A stretch of DNA of 56,122 nt from Plastoroseomonas hellenica (GTDB taxonomy: Bacteria; Pseudomonadota; Alphaproteobacteria; Acetobacterales; Acetobacteraceae), in NCBI RefSeq assembly GCF_018129085.1, contig NZ_JAAGBB010000018.1, positions 73,688 to 129,809 on the forward strand. The letters run 5' to 3'. The translations under genes and the position numbers were made by a program. Positions 16,923 through 25,383 of this stretch are shown here, piece after piece; within the stretch, counting starts at the first letter, position 1; each line of letters starts with the position of its first letter. The notes under the pieces are model-generated. The model was not told the origin of the DNA. It searched no databases and was given only the letters and a program-made list of their open reading frames with translations.

Positions 16923-16997
16923 TGGATGTCCCGTGCTCTGGTTTGACCCACCCTACAGCTTGGCGGCGGGCAATGCAGCCTCCCCCTCCCCGGGCCC

Positions 16998-18008
16998 TTA
17001 CTCGCTCTCCGGCGGAATGACGTTGCTGCGCTTGCCTTCCAACAGGACGTCGCGGACCGTCTCGACGGACAGGCGCCGGATATCCTCCCAGGCCTCCGGC
17101 GAATGGAAAGCGATATGGGGGGTGACGATCACGCGGCCGAGCACCCAGTCCTCCCGCGCGCGATAGGCGCGGAGGAGTTCCGGCAGCGGCTCGACCGGCG
17201 GCTCCACCGGGATCACGTCGAGGCCGGCGCCGGCGATATGGCCTTCCTTCAGCAGCTTCGCCAGCGCATCGAGGTCGAGGATCGGGCCGCGCGCCGTGTT
17301 CACCACCACCGCATTCTTCGGCAGCAGCCGCAACTCCCGCTCGCCCACCAGGCCGCGGGTGGCGCGGGTCAGGGGCGCATGGATCGAGAGCACGTCGGAC
17401 TGCGCCAGCAACTCATCGAGCGTCCGGACGCGCTCGAAGCCGAGGGCGCGCTCCCAGCCATTCGGCTGGAAGGGATCGTGGAAGACGACGCGGTAGCCGA
17501 GCGCCTTGGCGCGCAGCCCGGCGGCTGTGCCGATGCGGCCGCAGCCGAGCAGGCCGAAGGTCTGCACCTCCTGCCGCCGCACCACCGGGTGGCGCATGAC
17601 CGCCCAGGGGGCGGGCGAGGAGCCGCGCTGCGTATCATGATAGAGCGTCAGCCCGCGGCGCAGCGACATCGCCAGCAGCACCGCGAATTCCGCGACCTCC
17701 ATGGTGCCGTAGTCCGGGGTGTTGCAGACGGTGATGCCGCGCGCCGCGCAGGCTTCCCGGTCCACCCGATCATAGCCGACGCCCATGCGGACAACGAGCT
17801 TCAGCTTCGGTGCACGCGCGATGTCCTCGGCCCGCACCGGGCAGCGCAAGGTCATGATCGCATCGGCTTCGGCGAGCATGGCATCGGGCAGCTCGCTCAT
17901 GCTGCTCTTGGCATTGCCGCGCAGGATGCGCGCGCCACCCTTCAGGACCGCATCCTCGACGGATGTGTCGGGATAGAGCCCCTCAGGCTCGAGCACCGTG
18001 AGCGCCAT
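16998..18008 (-). CDS. D-isomer-specific 2-hydroxyacid dehydrogenase, C-terminal-binding-protein subgroup
   Basis: A 336-residue NAD(H)-dependent dehydrogenase. The Rossmann motif GLLGCGRIG is at 152-160. Catalytic residues are Arg240 (NTARGPI), Glu269 (VIPVEPP) and His298 (TPHIAFHS). The N-terminal substrate domain contains MGVGYDRVD and CNTPDYGTMEVAEFA, wording seen in bacterial CtBP-like members. It probably reduces a 2-keto acid or oxidises a hydroxy acid. The nearby sugar-acid genes give a plausible metabolic setting but no substrate. Confidence 0.88.
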   Translation of the reverse strand: MALTVLEPEGLYPDTSVEDAVLKGGARILRGNAKSSMSELPDAMLAEADAIMTLRCPVRAEDIARAPKLKLVVRMGVGYDRVDREACAARGITVCNTPDYGTMEVAEFAVLLAMSLRRGLTLYHDTQRGSSPAPWAVMRHPVVRRQEVQTFGLLGCGRIGTAAGLRAKALGYRVVFHDPFQPNGWERALGFERVRTLDELLAQSDVLSIHAPLTRATRGLVGERELRLLPKNAVVVNTARGPILDLDALAKLLKEGHIAGAGLDVIPVEPPVEPLPELLRAYRAREDWVLGRVIVTPHIAFHSPEAWEDIRRLSVETVRDVLLEGKRSNVIPPESE

Positions 18009-18031
18009 ACGCGCTTCCCCCCTTCTATGCT

Positions 18032-18082
18032 GAGCGTGATGACCTCAGGCCGGGCCGGCCGAAAAGTCTGAATCACGCGATC
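18032..18082 (+). repeat. Palindromic repeat, family B copy 2
   Basis: It lies in the divergent gap between the CtBP-like dehydrogenase and the SDR at 18140. It opens GAGCGTGATGACCTCAGGC and closes GTCTGAATCACGCGATC, with inner GGCCGGCC. Because it occupies most of this intergenic region, promoters of both genes must overlap or flank it. Confidence 0.75.
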
Positions 18083-18139
18083 GGACAAGTTCGGGCAGGA
18101 TGCGGGCCGGATCGGGTACCGGCAAGAGGAGCAGGGCGC

Positions 18140-18889
18140 ATGGCGGAACGGCGGATACTGGTGACGGGGGCAGCGAGCGGCATCGGGGCCGCGGCCTGCC
18201 GGCTGCTGGCGGCGCCCGGCGTCACCATCGCCGTCCATACCCGCAGCAACCGGGAGGGGGCGGAGCGCACCGCGGCCGCGGTGCGGGAGAAGGGCGGCAT
18301 GGCGCATCTGGTGCTGGGCGATCTCGAGGATGCTGCGGCGCCTGCGCGGATCGTCGCCGAAGCGGCGGTGGCGCTCGGCGGGCTCGACGTGCTGGTCGCC
18401 AATGCCGGATTCGCGGACCGCACGCCGATCGCCCAGCTCACCGCCGAAGCCTTCGCTCGCAGCCAGGCGGTGATCGCGCAGGGCTTTCTGGCTCTAGCGC
18501 AGGCGGCTGCGTCGCATCTGGCGGCGGGGCAGGAGTCGCGGCTGATCGCCGTCTCCTCCTTTGTCGCGCATGTGTTCCGCACGGACACGCCGACCTTCCC
18601 GGCTTCCGCCGCGGCCAAGGCGGCGGTGGAGGCGCTGGTCAAGGCGCTCGCCATCGAATGGGCGCCCAAGATCACGGTGAATGCGGTGGTGCCGGGCTAT
18701 ACGCGCAAGGACGCCGGGGCGCATCGCGCGCTGACCGATGCACAGTGGCAGGAGACGCTGGCGCGCATTCCGCTGCGGCGCCTGGGCGAGCCGGAGGATG
18801 TGGCGGCGGGGATCACCTTTCTGGCCTCGCCGGCCGCGCGCTACGTCACCGGGCAGTTGCTGCATGTCGATGGGGGCATTGCGGTGTGA
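18140..18889 (+). CDS. SDR-family protein lacking the catalytic Tyr
   Basis: A 249-residue classical-length SDR. The cofactor motif TGAASGIG is at 9-16, NAG at 88-90, and Ser139/Ser140 in AVSSF. Where the catalytic YxxxK should stand the sequence is SAAAK (Ser156, Lys160), so the active-site Tyr is replaced by Ser. The remainder (NAVVPGYTRKD, GEPEDVAAGITFLAS, DGG near the end) is intact and there is no frameshift, so the gene is not an obvious pseudogene. It could have altered chemistry or a binding role. It is followed by a hairpin and the WD40-cytochrome gene. Confidence 0.82.
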   Translation: MAERRILVTGAASGIGAAACRLLAAPGVTIAVHTRSNREGAERTAAAVREKGGMAHLVLGDLEDAAAPARIVAEAAVALGGLDVLVANAGFADRTPIAQLTAEAFARSQAVIAQGFLALAQAAASHLAAGQESRLIAVSSFVAHVFRTDTPTFPASAAAKAAVEALVKALAIEWAPKITVNAVVPGYTRKDAGAHRALTDAQWQETLARIPLRRLGEPEDVAAGITFLASPAARYVTGQLLHVDGGIAV

Positions 18890-18927
18890 TGCTCGGCGGA
18901 GAACGTCCTGACGTTCGGAGCCGAGCA
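18890..18927. repeat. Long perfect hairpin between the SDR and WD40-cytochrome genes
   Basis: Two stacked stems, TGCTCGGC / GCCGAGCA and GAACGTC / GACGTTC, are separated by a symmetric GGA/GGA internal loop and closed by a two-base loop. It starts immediately after the SDR stop. There is no T-run, so it is probably an mRNA-stabilising or attenuating structure, or a repetitive palindrome, rather than a simple terminator. Confidence 0.7.
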
Positions 18928-18945
18928 TGTGCGCGCAGGGTTGGT

Positions 18946-20232
18946 ATGGCGGCTGCGCGCCGAGTCACGGGTATGCTGCTCCTGCTGCTGAACCTTCCGG
19001 CTGCGGCGCAGGATGCGGCGGCGGTGCATGGCGGGCCGGTGCGCGCGCTCGCAATGGGGGTGGACGGCACGCTTGCTTCCGGCAGCTTCGATCAGTCGGT
19101 GATCCTCTGGGACGTGGCGGCCGGTCGGGCCCGGACGGTGCTGCGCTGGCACCAGGGCGCGGTCGCGGCGCTCGCGCCGCTGCCGGATGGCGGCTTCGCC
19201 AGCGCCGGAGAGGATGGACGGATCGCGCTCTGGCCTGCCGGGTCCCTGGGGCCGGAGCCGGCGCGGGTGCTGGAAGGCCATGCCGGTCCGGTCGCGGCGC
19301 TGGCGGTGCAGGAGGGCATTCTGGCCTCCGCGAGCTGGGACGGCACGGCGCGGCTCTGGCCGCTCGCCGGGGGCGCCGCCCGGGTGCTGGAAGCGCATCG
19401 CGGGCAGGTGAATGGCGTGGCCTTCCTGCCGGACGGCACGCCGGCGACCGCGGGCTATGACGGCAGCATCCGCCTGTGGCCGGCGGCCGGGGCTCCACGG
19501 ATCCTCGCAGAGCTCGGGCTGCCGGTGAATGCGCTGCTGGCGCTGCCGGATGGCGCGCTCGCCGCGGGCGGCGCGGATGGTGCGGTGCGGATCCTGGCGC
19601 CGGATGGCCGCCAGCGCGAGCTCGCCGCGGGCAATCGCCCGATCGCGGCGCTGGCGGCGTCCCCCGACGGGCGGCTGCTGGCGGCGGCATCGCTCGGGGG
19701 ATCGGTGACACTCTGGGCATTGCCGGAGGGGCGGCTGCGGCACAGCCTGGAAGGGCCGGGGCTGCCGGTCTGGTCGGTGGCTTTCGCCGCGGATGGCCGC
19801 ACGCTCTGGACCGGCGGCGCGGACCGGCGGGTGCGGCGCTGGGACGCCGCGACCGGGCAGGCGATCGGCCCGCTGGTGTCGGAGGGCGGGGATGCCGCGC
19901 CGCGCGCCGGCCTCGATCCGCACGGCGCCCGCGTCTTCCGCGCCTGCGCTGCCTGCCATGCGCTGACGGCGGAGGGCGGGCCGATGGCGGGGCCGAGCCT
20001 CGCCGGCATTTTCGGGCGCCGCATGGGCAGCCTGCCTGGTTATCGCTATTCGGAGCGGCTGGCGCGCGGCGACATCGTCTGGACGCGGGAGACGGTCGCC
20101 GATCTCTTCACCCGCGGCCCGGATGTGGTGACGCCGGGCACCCGCATGCCGATCCAGACCGTCGGCGACCCCGAGGATCTGCGCGCGCTGCTCGATTTCC
20201 TGGAAGCGGCGACTCAACCAGAGACGCGATAG
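18946..20232 (+). CDS. Secreted seven-bladed WD40 propeller fused to a C-terminal cytochrome c domain
   Basis: A 428-residue protein. A signal peptide (residues 1 to about 22, hydrophobic core GMLLLLLNLPAAAQ) sends it to the periplasm. Seven WD40-like repeats follow (blades ending VILWD, IALWP, ARLWP, IRLWP, VRILA, VTLWA, VRRWD; about residues 25-310). A class I cytochrome c domain comes last, with haem site CAACH (334-338), GPSLAGIFGRRMGS and probable axial Met401 in GTRMP. Likely roles are electron transfer with the propeller as a partner- or substrate-binding platform. The ATG at 18946 is preferred; an ATG at 18889 would put the hairpin in the coding region. The 3' end overlaps the convergent methyltransferase by 19 bases. 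Confidence 0.87.
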   Translation: MAAARRVTGMLLLLLNLPAAAQDAAAVHGGPVRALAMGVDGTLASGSFDQSVILWDVAAGRARTVLRWHQGAVAALAPLPDGGFASAGEDGRIALWPAGSLGPEPARVLEGHAGPVAALAVQEGILASASWDGTARLWPLAGGAARVLEAHRGQVNGVAFLPDGTPATAGYDGSIRLWPAAGAPRILAELGLPVNALLALPDGALAAGGADGAVRILAPDGRQRELAAGNRPIAALAASPDGRLLAAASLGGSVTLWALPEGRLRHSLEGPGLPVWSVAFAADGRTLWTGGADRRVRRWDAATGQAIGPLVSEGGDAAPRAGLDPHGARVFRACAACHALTAEGGPMAGPSLAGIFGRRMGSLPGYRYSERLARGDIVWTRETVADLFTRGPDVVTPGTRMPIQTVGDPEDLRALLDFLEAATQPETR

Positions 20233-20855
20233 AGCGTCACCACGCGTGTTTCGCGATCCTCCAGCTCCCGCGTCACCGGCACATCATAGGTGGCGATCGG
20301 CGCCATGCCCTGCTTCGGTAGATAGGCGCGGCCGGGATCGGCGATGATGACCTCCGCTCCTGCGCGCGCCAGGCTGCGCAGCCAGGGCAGGATGTGCTCG
20401 GTCATCGGCGCCTCGTAGCAGACATCGCCGGCCAGTACGGTGTCCCAGCGGCGGGCTTCGCCGACCACGTCGCGGGCGAGTGCGGCGACCGCCACGCCGT
20501 TCAGCGCGGCATTGAGCAGGGTGGCCTCGGCGGCGAGCGGATCGATCTCGGCGGCCTCCACCAAGGCGGCACCGGACAGGGCGCAGGCGATGGCGGCCAG
20601 GCCGCAGCCGGCGGCGAAATCCAGCACCCGCTTGCCGGCGACGCGCTGCGGTTCGTCGAGGACCAGCCGCGCCAGCGCCTGGCTGCCGGGCCAGGCGAAG
20701 GCCCAGAAGGGCGGCTCGATGTTCTGCTCGGCGAGGAAGGCTTCCGTCGCCTCCCAGAGTGGCGTGAGCTCCGTCGCGAGGTGCAGCGCGATCTCCGGCA
20801 CCAGCGGCGCGCGGGCGATGGTAGTGGCGCTCCGGATGAAGCCGACTGGGTTCAC
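20214..20855 (-). CDS. Class I SAM methyltransferase, ETF-beta lysine methyltransferase (METTL20)-like
   Basis: A 213-residue protein with the seven-beta-strand fold. The segment PPFWAFAWPGSQALAR (48-63) precedes motif I VLDFAAGCGLAAIA (77-90), then AAEIDP (101-106) and the post-I motif GDVCYE (143-148). This arrangement is that of METTL20-type protein lysine methyltransferases, whose alphaproteobacterial members methylate the electron-transfer flavoprotein beta subunit. Annotations as a generic or nicotinamide N-methyltransferase-like protein are also possible. Its start overlaps the ubiA stop by 4 bases. No ETF genes are in the window. Confidence 0.78.
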   Translation of the reverse strand: MNPVGFIRSATTIARAPLVPEIALHLATELTPLWEATEAFLAEQNIEPPFWAFAWPGSQALARLVLDEPQRVAGKRVLDFAAGCGLAAIACALSGAALVEAAEIDPLAAEATLLNAALNGVAVAALARDVVGEARRWDTVLAGDVCYEAPMTEHILPWLRSLARAGAEVIIADPGRAYLPKQGMAPIATYDVPVTRELEDRETRVVTLYRVSG

Positions 20856-21748
20856 AGCCGTCCGATGAGGAAGGCGAGCGCGACCGCGAGGCCGACCTCC
20901 CGGTTGGCCTGGAAGAGCCTGAGGCAGAGGCCGGGATCATGGATATCGAGCGCCGCCACCTGCCGCGCCAGCAGCGCTGCCGGCAGGGCCAATGCCGCGA
21001 AGAACCACATCGACAGCCCGGTCAGCCAGCCGGTGAGTGCCAGGAGCGCGATCATCCCGCCATAGCAGGCGGCGAGGAAGAGGCCCGTCGCTTCCCCGAA
21101 GTGGAGCGCGGTGGAGCCGATGCCGACCATCGCGTCGTCTTCGCGGTCCTGATGCGCGTAGATCGTGTCGTAGCCAAGGATCCAGAGGATGGTCGCGGCA
21201 TAGAGCAGCGCGGTCACGGCATCGACGCCGCCGGTCGCCGCCGCATGGCCCATCGGGGCGCCCCAGCCGAAGGTCAGGCCGAGCATCGCCTGCGGCCAGT
21301 TGGTGACCCGCTTGGCCAGTGGATAAAGCGCGATCGGTACCAGCGAGAGCACGCCGAGCAGGATGGCCGCGCGGTTGAGCTGCGCCAGGATCAGCAGCGA
21401 TACCAGCAGCAGGCCGATGAGGAAGACCAGCGCCTGTCGCGGCGTGACGGCACCGGAAGCGAGCGGCCGGCCGCGCGTGCGCTCGACGCGCTTGTCGATG
21501 TCGCGATCCCAGAGGTCGTTCACCACGCAGCCGGCACCCCGCATCAGCACCGCGCCGATGCCGAACAGCGCGGTCAGCCGCAGCCCTTCGGTCACCGTCG
21601 GCGCCGCCAGGGCGAAGGCCCAGAGCGCGGGCAGGAACAGCAGCGGGACCCCGATCGGGCGATCGAGGCGCATCAGCAGCGCGTAGGGGCGGGCGGCCTC
21701 GGGCAGGCGCGCGACCCATCCGCCTGCGCGGATATCGGTATGGCCGGA
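20852..21748 (-). CDS. ubiA: 4-hydroxybenzoate polyprenyltransferase
   Basis: An integral membrane prenyltransferase of ubiquinone synthesis, attaching the polyprenyl chain to 4-hydroxybenzoate. The first Asp-rich motif NDLWDRDID is at 78-86 and the second, DTIYAHQDREDD, near 200; about eight to nine membrane helices follow the family pattern. The GTG at 21748 (VSGHTDIRAGG) gives 298 residues, close to E. coli UbiA (290). An ATG at 21787 is possible but would overlap the divergent rsmE start. The downstream methyltransferase is translationally coupled. Confidence 0.92.
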   Translation of the reverse strand, partial: SGHTDIRAGGWVARLPEAARPYALLMRLDRPIGVPLLFLPALWAFALAAPTVTEGLRLTALFGIGAVLMRGAGCVVNDLWDRDIDKRVERTRGRPLASGAVTPRQALVFLIGLLLVSLLILAQLNRAAILLGVLSLVPIALYPLAKRVTNWPQAMLGLTFGWGAPMGHAAATGGVDAVTALLYAATILWILGYDTIYAHQDREDDAMVGIGSTALHFGEATGLFLAACYGGMIALLALTGWLTGLSMWFFAALALPAALLARQVAALDIHDPGLCLRLFQANREVGLAVALAFLIGRL

Positions 21749-21779
21749 CACGGCGCCTATAGTCACGGCCGGAGGGTCC

Positions 21780-22499
21780 ATGTCCATCCCGCGAATCGCC
21801 TGCGATGCCCCGCTCGCCGAGGGTGCCGAGATCGAAGCCTCGCCCGCCCAGGCGCATTACCTCGGCGCCGTCATGCGCCGGGCCGCCGGCGATCCGTTGC
21901 ACCTGTTCAACGCCCGGGACGGCGAGTTCGCGGCGACCATCGCCGCGATCCGCAAGGATCGCGCGCGTTTCGCGGTAGGCGCCCGGCTGCGCGCCCCGGC
22001 AGCGGTGCCCGATATCCGGCTGCTGATGGCGGCCGTGAAGCGGGACGCCATGGAATGGACGGTCGAGAAGGCGACCGAGCTTGGCGTCGCCTCGATCCAG
22101 CCGGTCTTCACCCGCCGCAGCGTCACCGACCGGGTAAACACAGACCGGCTGGCGCTGATCGCGCGCGAGGCGGCCGAGCAATGCGAGCGCCTAGACGTCC
22201 CCCGCGTGCATCCGGCGGCACCTTTGCACGCGGTGCTGGATGCCTGGGACGGGGCGCCGCTGCTGGTCGCCGCGGAACGTATGGATTGCCCCCCGCTCAT
22301 TGCAAGGGCGAGTGGGTTGCGTCCGCCGCTCGGCTGGCTCGTGGGACCGGAGGGGGGGTTCGAGCGGGCCGAGCTTGACGATCTGGCCCGGCGCCTCTTT
22401 GTTGCGGAGGTCGCCCTCGGCCCGCGCATCCTGCGGGCGGAGACGGCGGCGGTCGCGGGGCTCGCGCTGCTGCAGGCAGCCGCGGGAGACTGGGCCTGA
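21780..22499 (+). CDS. rsmE: 16S rRNA (uracil1498-N3)-methyltransferase
   Basis: A 239-residue SPOUT-class methyltransferase. It has an N-terminal PUA-like domain (HYLGAVMRRAAGDPLHLF) and a C-terminal trefoil-knot domain with KATELGV near 97-103, the SAM-binding GPEGG at 189-193 and the knot segment LGPRILRAETA. It methylates U1498 of 16S rRNA in the 30S subunit. The ATG at 21780 follows GGAGGG. It is divergent from ubiA and located before gshA. Confidence 0.94.
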   Translation: MSIPRIACDAPLAEGAEIEASPAQAHYLGAVMRRAAGDPLHLFNARDGEFAATIAAIRKDRARFAVGARLRAPAAVPDIRLLMAAVKRDAMEWTVEKATELGVASIQPVFTRRSVTDRVNTDRLALIAREAAEQCERLDVPRVHPAAPLHAVLDAWDGAPLLVAAERMDCPPLIARASGLRPPLGWLVGPEGGFERAELDDLARRLFVAEVALGPRILRAETAAVAGLALLQAAAGDWA

Positions 22500-22589
22500 T
22501 GAACCCGCGAGAGCAGATCCCGCGCAGGCGGAACGCCGGAGCGGGTGAAGATGCTCGCAAACTATCTGGCCCTGTCCTGGAACGGATCC

Positions 22590-23933
22590 ATGTCGAATCC
22601 CGGTGACGCCGATCTGACGCCGATCACGTCGACGCAGCAGCTTGCCGGCTGGTTCGCTGCCGGCTCGAAGCCGCGCGACCATTGGACCATCGGCACCGAG
22701 CACGAGAAATTCGGCTTCCGGCGGGACGACCTTTCGCCGCCGCCCTATGCACCGCACGGCATCGAAGCCCTGCTGCTGGGCCTGCAGGGGCGCGGCTTCG
22801 AGCCGATCACCGATCAGGGCAAGGTCATCGGGCTGAAGCGCGACGGCGCCTCCATCTCGCTGGAGCCGGGCGGCCAGCTCGAGCTGTCGGGGGCGCCGCT
22901 GCCGGACCTGCACGCGACCAATGCCGAGCTGCGCGCGCATCTGGAGGAGGTGCGGGCGGTTGCCGGCCCGCTCGGGATCGGCTTCGCGCCGCTCGGCTTC
23001 CATCCGCTGGCGACGCGCGAGCAGATGCCCTGGATGCCGAAGAGCCGCTACGCGATCATGCGCGAATACATGCCGCGCGTCGGCGCCATGGGCCTCGACA
23101 TGATGCTGCGCACGTGCACGGTGCAGGTGAACCTCGATTTCGGCGATGAGGCTGATATGGCGGAGAAGTTCCGCGTCGCCCTCGCGCTGCAGCCGCTGGC
23201 GACCGCCCTCTTCGCCAATTCGCCCTTCGCGGAGGGCAGGCCGAACGGGCTCCGGACGCTGCGCGGGCGGGTCTGGACGGAGACCGATCCCGATCGCACC
23301 GGCATCCCCGCCATCGCCTTCGAGCCGGGCTTCGGCTTCGAGCGCTTCGCCGACTGGGTGCTCGACGTGCCGATGTATTTCATCGTGCGCGACGGGCGCT
23401 ATGTGGATGCGGCGGGCGTGCCGTTCCGCGCCTTCATGGAAGGGCGGGCGGAGCGGCTCGCGGGCCATGCGGCGACGATGGGGGACTGGGCGGATCACGT
23501 CACCACCGTCTTCACCGATGTGCGCCTGAAGCGCTTCCTGGAGATGCGCGGCGCCGATGCCGGCAGCCCCGCGATGATGGTGGCGCAATCCGCCTTCTGG
23601 GTCGGGCTGCTCTATGACGATGCCGCGCAGAAGGCGGCGGCGGCGCTGGTCCGCGGCTGGGACATCGGCGGTATCCGCGCGCTCAGGCTCGCGGTGCCGG
23701 AGCAAGCGCTGACGGCGGAGATCGCCGGTCGAAGCCTCCGCGACGTTGCGCGCGACGCGCTGGCGATCGCGCGCCAGGGCCTCCGCGCGCGCGGCCTCGG
23801 GGAGGAGCGCTACCTCGACGTGCTGGACGAGGTGGCGGCGAGCGGCCTGACCCAGGCGGACCGCTGGCTGGAGCGCTGCGCGCGGGACTGGGGCGGCGAT
23901 GTGCGCCCGGTGCTGGAGGCAGCTTCCGTCTGA
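22590..23933 (+). CDS. gshA: Glutamate-cysteine ligase, alphaproteobacterial/plant type
   Basis: A 447-residue ATP-dependent ligase making gamma-glutamylcysteine, the first step of glutathione synthesis. Characteristic segments are WTIGTEHEKFGF near the N-terminus, SLEPGGQLELSG, MPKSRYAIMREYMP, MLRTCTVQVNLDF, and FIVRDGRYVDAAG. This pattern belongs to the class shared by plants and alphaproteobacteria rather than E. coli GshA. The ATG at 22590 (MSNPGDADLTP) is chosen over a GTG at 22545, which adds a hydrophobic stretch not expected for the family. It lies 90 bases after rsmE. gshB is not in the window. Confidence 0.92.
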   Translation: MSNPGDADLTPITSTQQLAGWFAAGSKPRDHWTIGTEHEKFGFRRDDLSPPPYAPHGIEALLLGLQGRGFEPITDQGKVIGLKRDGASISLEPGGQLELSGAPLPDLHATNAELRAHLEEVRAVAGPLGIGFAPLGFHPLATREQMPWMPKSRYAIMREYMPRVGAMGLDMMLRTCTVQVNLDFGDEADMAEKFRVALALQPLATALFANSPFAEGRPNGLRTLRGRVWTETDPDRTGIPAIAFEPGFGFERFADWVLDVPMYFIVRDGRYVDAAGVPFRAFMEGRAERLAGHAATMGDWADHVTTVFTDVRLKRFLEMRGADAGSPAMMVAQSAFWVGLLYDDAAQKAAAALVRGWDIGGIRALRLAVPEQALTAEIAGRSLRDVARDALAIARQGLRARGLGEERYLDVLDEVAASGLTQADRWLERCARDWGGDVRPVLEAASV

Positions 23934-23952
23934 GGCGCCGCCACCGAGGGGG

Positions 23953-25383
23953 TCACCGCACCGCGGTGCCGCCGACGGTCAGCCCGGCCATCTTCAAGGT
24001 CGGCTGGCCGACGCCCACCGGCACGCCCTGGCCCTGCTTGCCGCAGGTGCCGATGCCGGGATCGAGCGCCATGTCGTTGCCGACCATCGTGACCTTGGTC
24101 AGCGCGTCCGGCCCATTGCCGATCAGGGTCGCGCCCTTCACGGGCGCGCCGATCTTCCCATCCTCGATCAGGTAGGCCTCGCTGGCGCTGAACACGAACT
24201 TGCCGTTGGTGATGTCCACCTGGCCGCCACCGAAATTCACCGCGTAGAGGCCGCGCTTGACGCTGGCGATGATCTCCGTCGGCGCCACGTCGCCACCGAG
24301 CATCACCGTATTGGTCATGCGCGGCATCGGAATATGGGCATGGCTCTCGCGGCGGCCGTTGCCGGTCGGCGCCACGCCCATCAGCCGGGCATTCTGCCGG
24401 TCCTGCAGGAAGCCCTTCAGGATGCCGTCTTCGATCAGCACGTTACGGGCGGACGGCGTGCCCTCGTCATCCACGGTCAGGCTGCCGCGCCGATCGGGAA
24501 TGGTGCCGTCATCGACCACGGTGACGCCCGGCGCCGCGATGCGCTGACCGAGCAGGCCGGCGAAGGCGCTGGTGCCCTTGCGGTTGAAGTCGCCCTCCAG
24601 CCCGTGGCCGATCGCTTCATGCAGCAGGATGCCCGGCCAGCCATTGCCGAGCACGACCTCCATCTCTCCGGCCGGAGCGGGCACGCTCTCGAGATTGACC
24701 ATGGCCTGGCGCAGTGCTTCCTCGACCGCTGCCTTCCAACTCGCTTCCCCGAGGACGCGGTCATAGGCGAAGCGGCCGCCGGTGCCGTAGCTGCCGGTCT
24801 CCCGCCTTCCGTCCTGTTCGACGACGACGGAGACGTTGAAGCGCACCAGCGGCCGGATATCGGCGACGCGCTGGCCGTCCGGGCGCAGGATCTGCACCGC
24901 CTGCCATTCGCCGGTGACGCTTGCCATCACCTGCACCACGCGCGGGTCGCGGGCGCGGGCGAAGGCGTCGATCTCGGCGAGCAGCGCTGTCTTGGCCGCG
25001 AAGTCGAGCCCGGCCAGTGGATTGGCATCGGCATAGAGCCGCGCATTGGTGGCGCGGGGGCCGACATCGAGGGTGCCGGAATGCCCATGCTTCACCGCCG
25101 CCACCGCCTCGGCGGCGCGGGCGAGCGCCGGCTCGGAGATCTCCGCCGAATGGGCGTAGCCGGCGGCATCGCCCGCCACGGCGCGCAGGCCGAAGCCGCG
25201 CGTGGTGTCGTAGGACGCGCTGCGGATGCGGCCATCGTCGAGGGCGATGGCCTCGCTCTCCCGGTATTCGAGGAAGAGCTCGCCATCCTCGCAGCCTTCG
25301 GTGCCCCGGCGCAGCAGGCGTTCGGCGTCGGCGCGGTCGATTGTGTCGAAGAACAAGGCATCGGTGGTGGCGAGCGCGGTCAT
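23953..25383 (-). CDS. tldD: TldD metalloprotease subunit
   Basis: A 476-residue member of the TldD/PmbA (U62) family. The zinc motif HEAIGH is at 255-260 (HEAIGHGLEGD), with the family's GNGWPGILLHEA before it and the C-terminal PVGVGQPTLKMAGLTVGG. Together with TldE/PmbA, TldD forms a cytoplasmic protease involved in peptide maturation and CcdA turnover. Its ATG overlaps the ctaA stop (ATGA), so the two are co-transcribed. No TldE partner lies nearby. Confidence 0.94.
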   Translation of the reverse strand: MTALATTDALFFDTIDRADAERLLRRGTEGCEDGELFLEYRESEAIALDDGRIRSASYDTTRGFGLRAVAGDAAGYAHSAEISEPALARAAEAVAAVKHGHSGTLDVGPRATNARLYADANPLAGLDFAAKTALLAEIDAFARARDPRVVQVMASVTGEWQAVQILRPDGQRVADIRPLVRFNVSVVVEQDGRRETGSYGTGGRFAYDRVLGEASWKAAVEEALRQAMVNLESVPAPAGEMEVVLGNGWPGILLHEAIGHGLEGDFNRKGTSAFAGLLGQRIAAPGVTVVDDGTIPDRRGSLTVDDEGTPSARNVLIEDGILKGFLQDRQNARLMGVAPTGNGRRESHAHIPMPRMTNTVMLGGDVAPTEIIASVKRGLYAVNFGGGQVDITNGKFVFSASEAYLIEDGKIGAPVKGATLIGNGPDALTKVTMVGNDMALDPGIGTCGKQGQGVPVGVGQPTLKMAGLTVGGTAVR

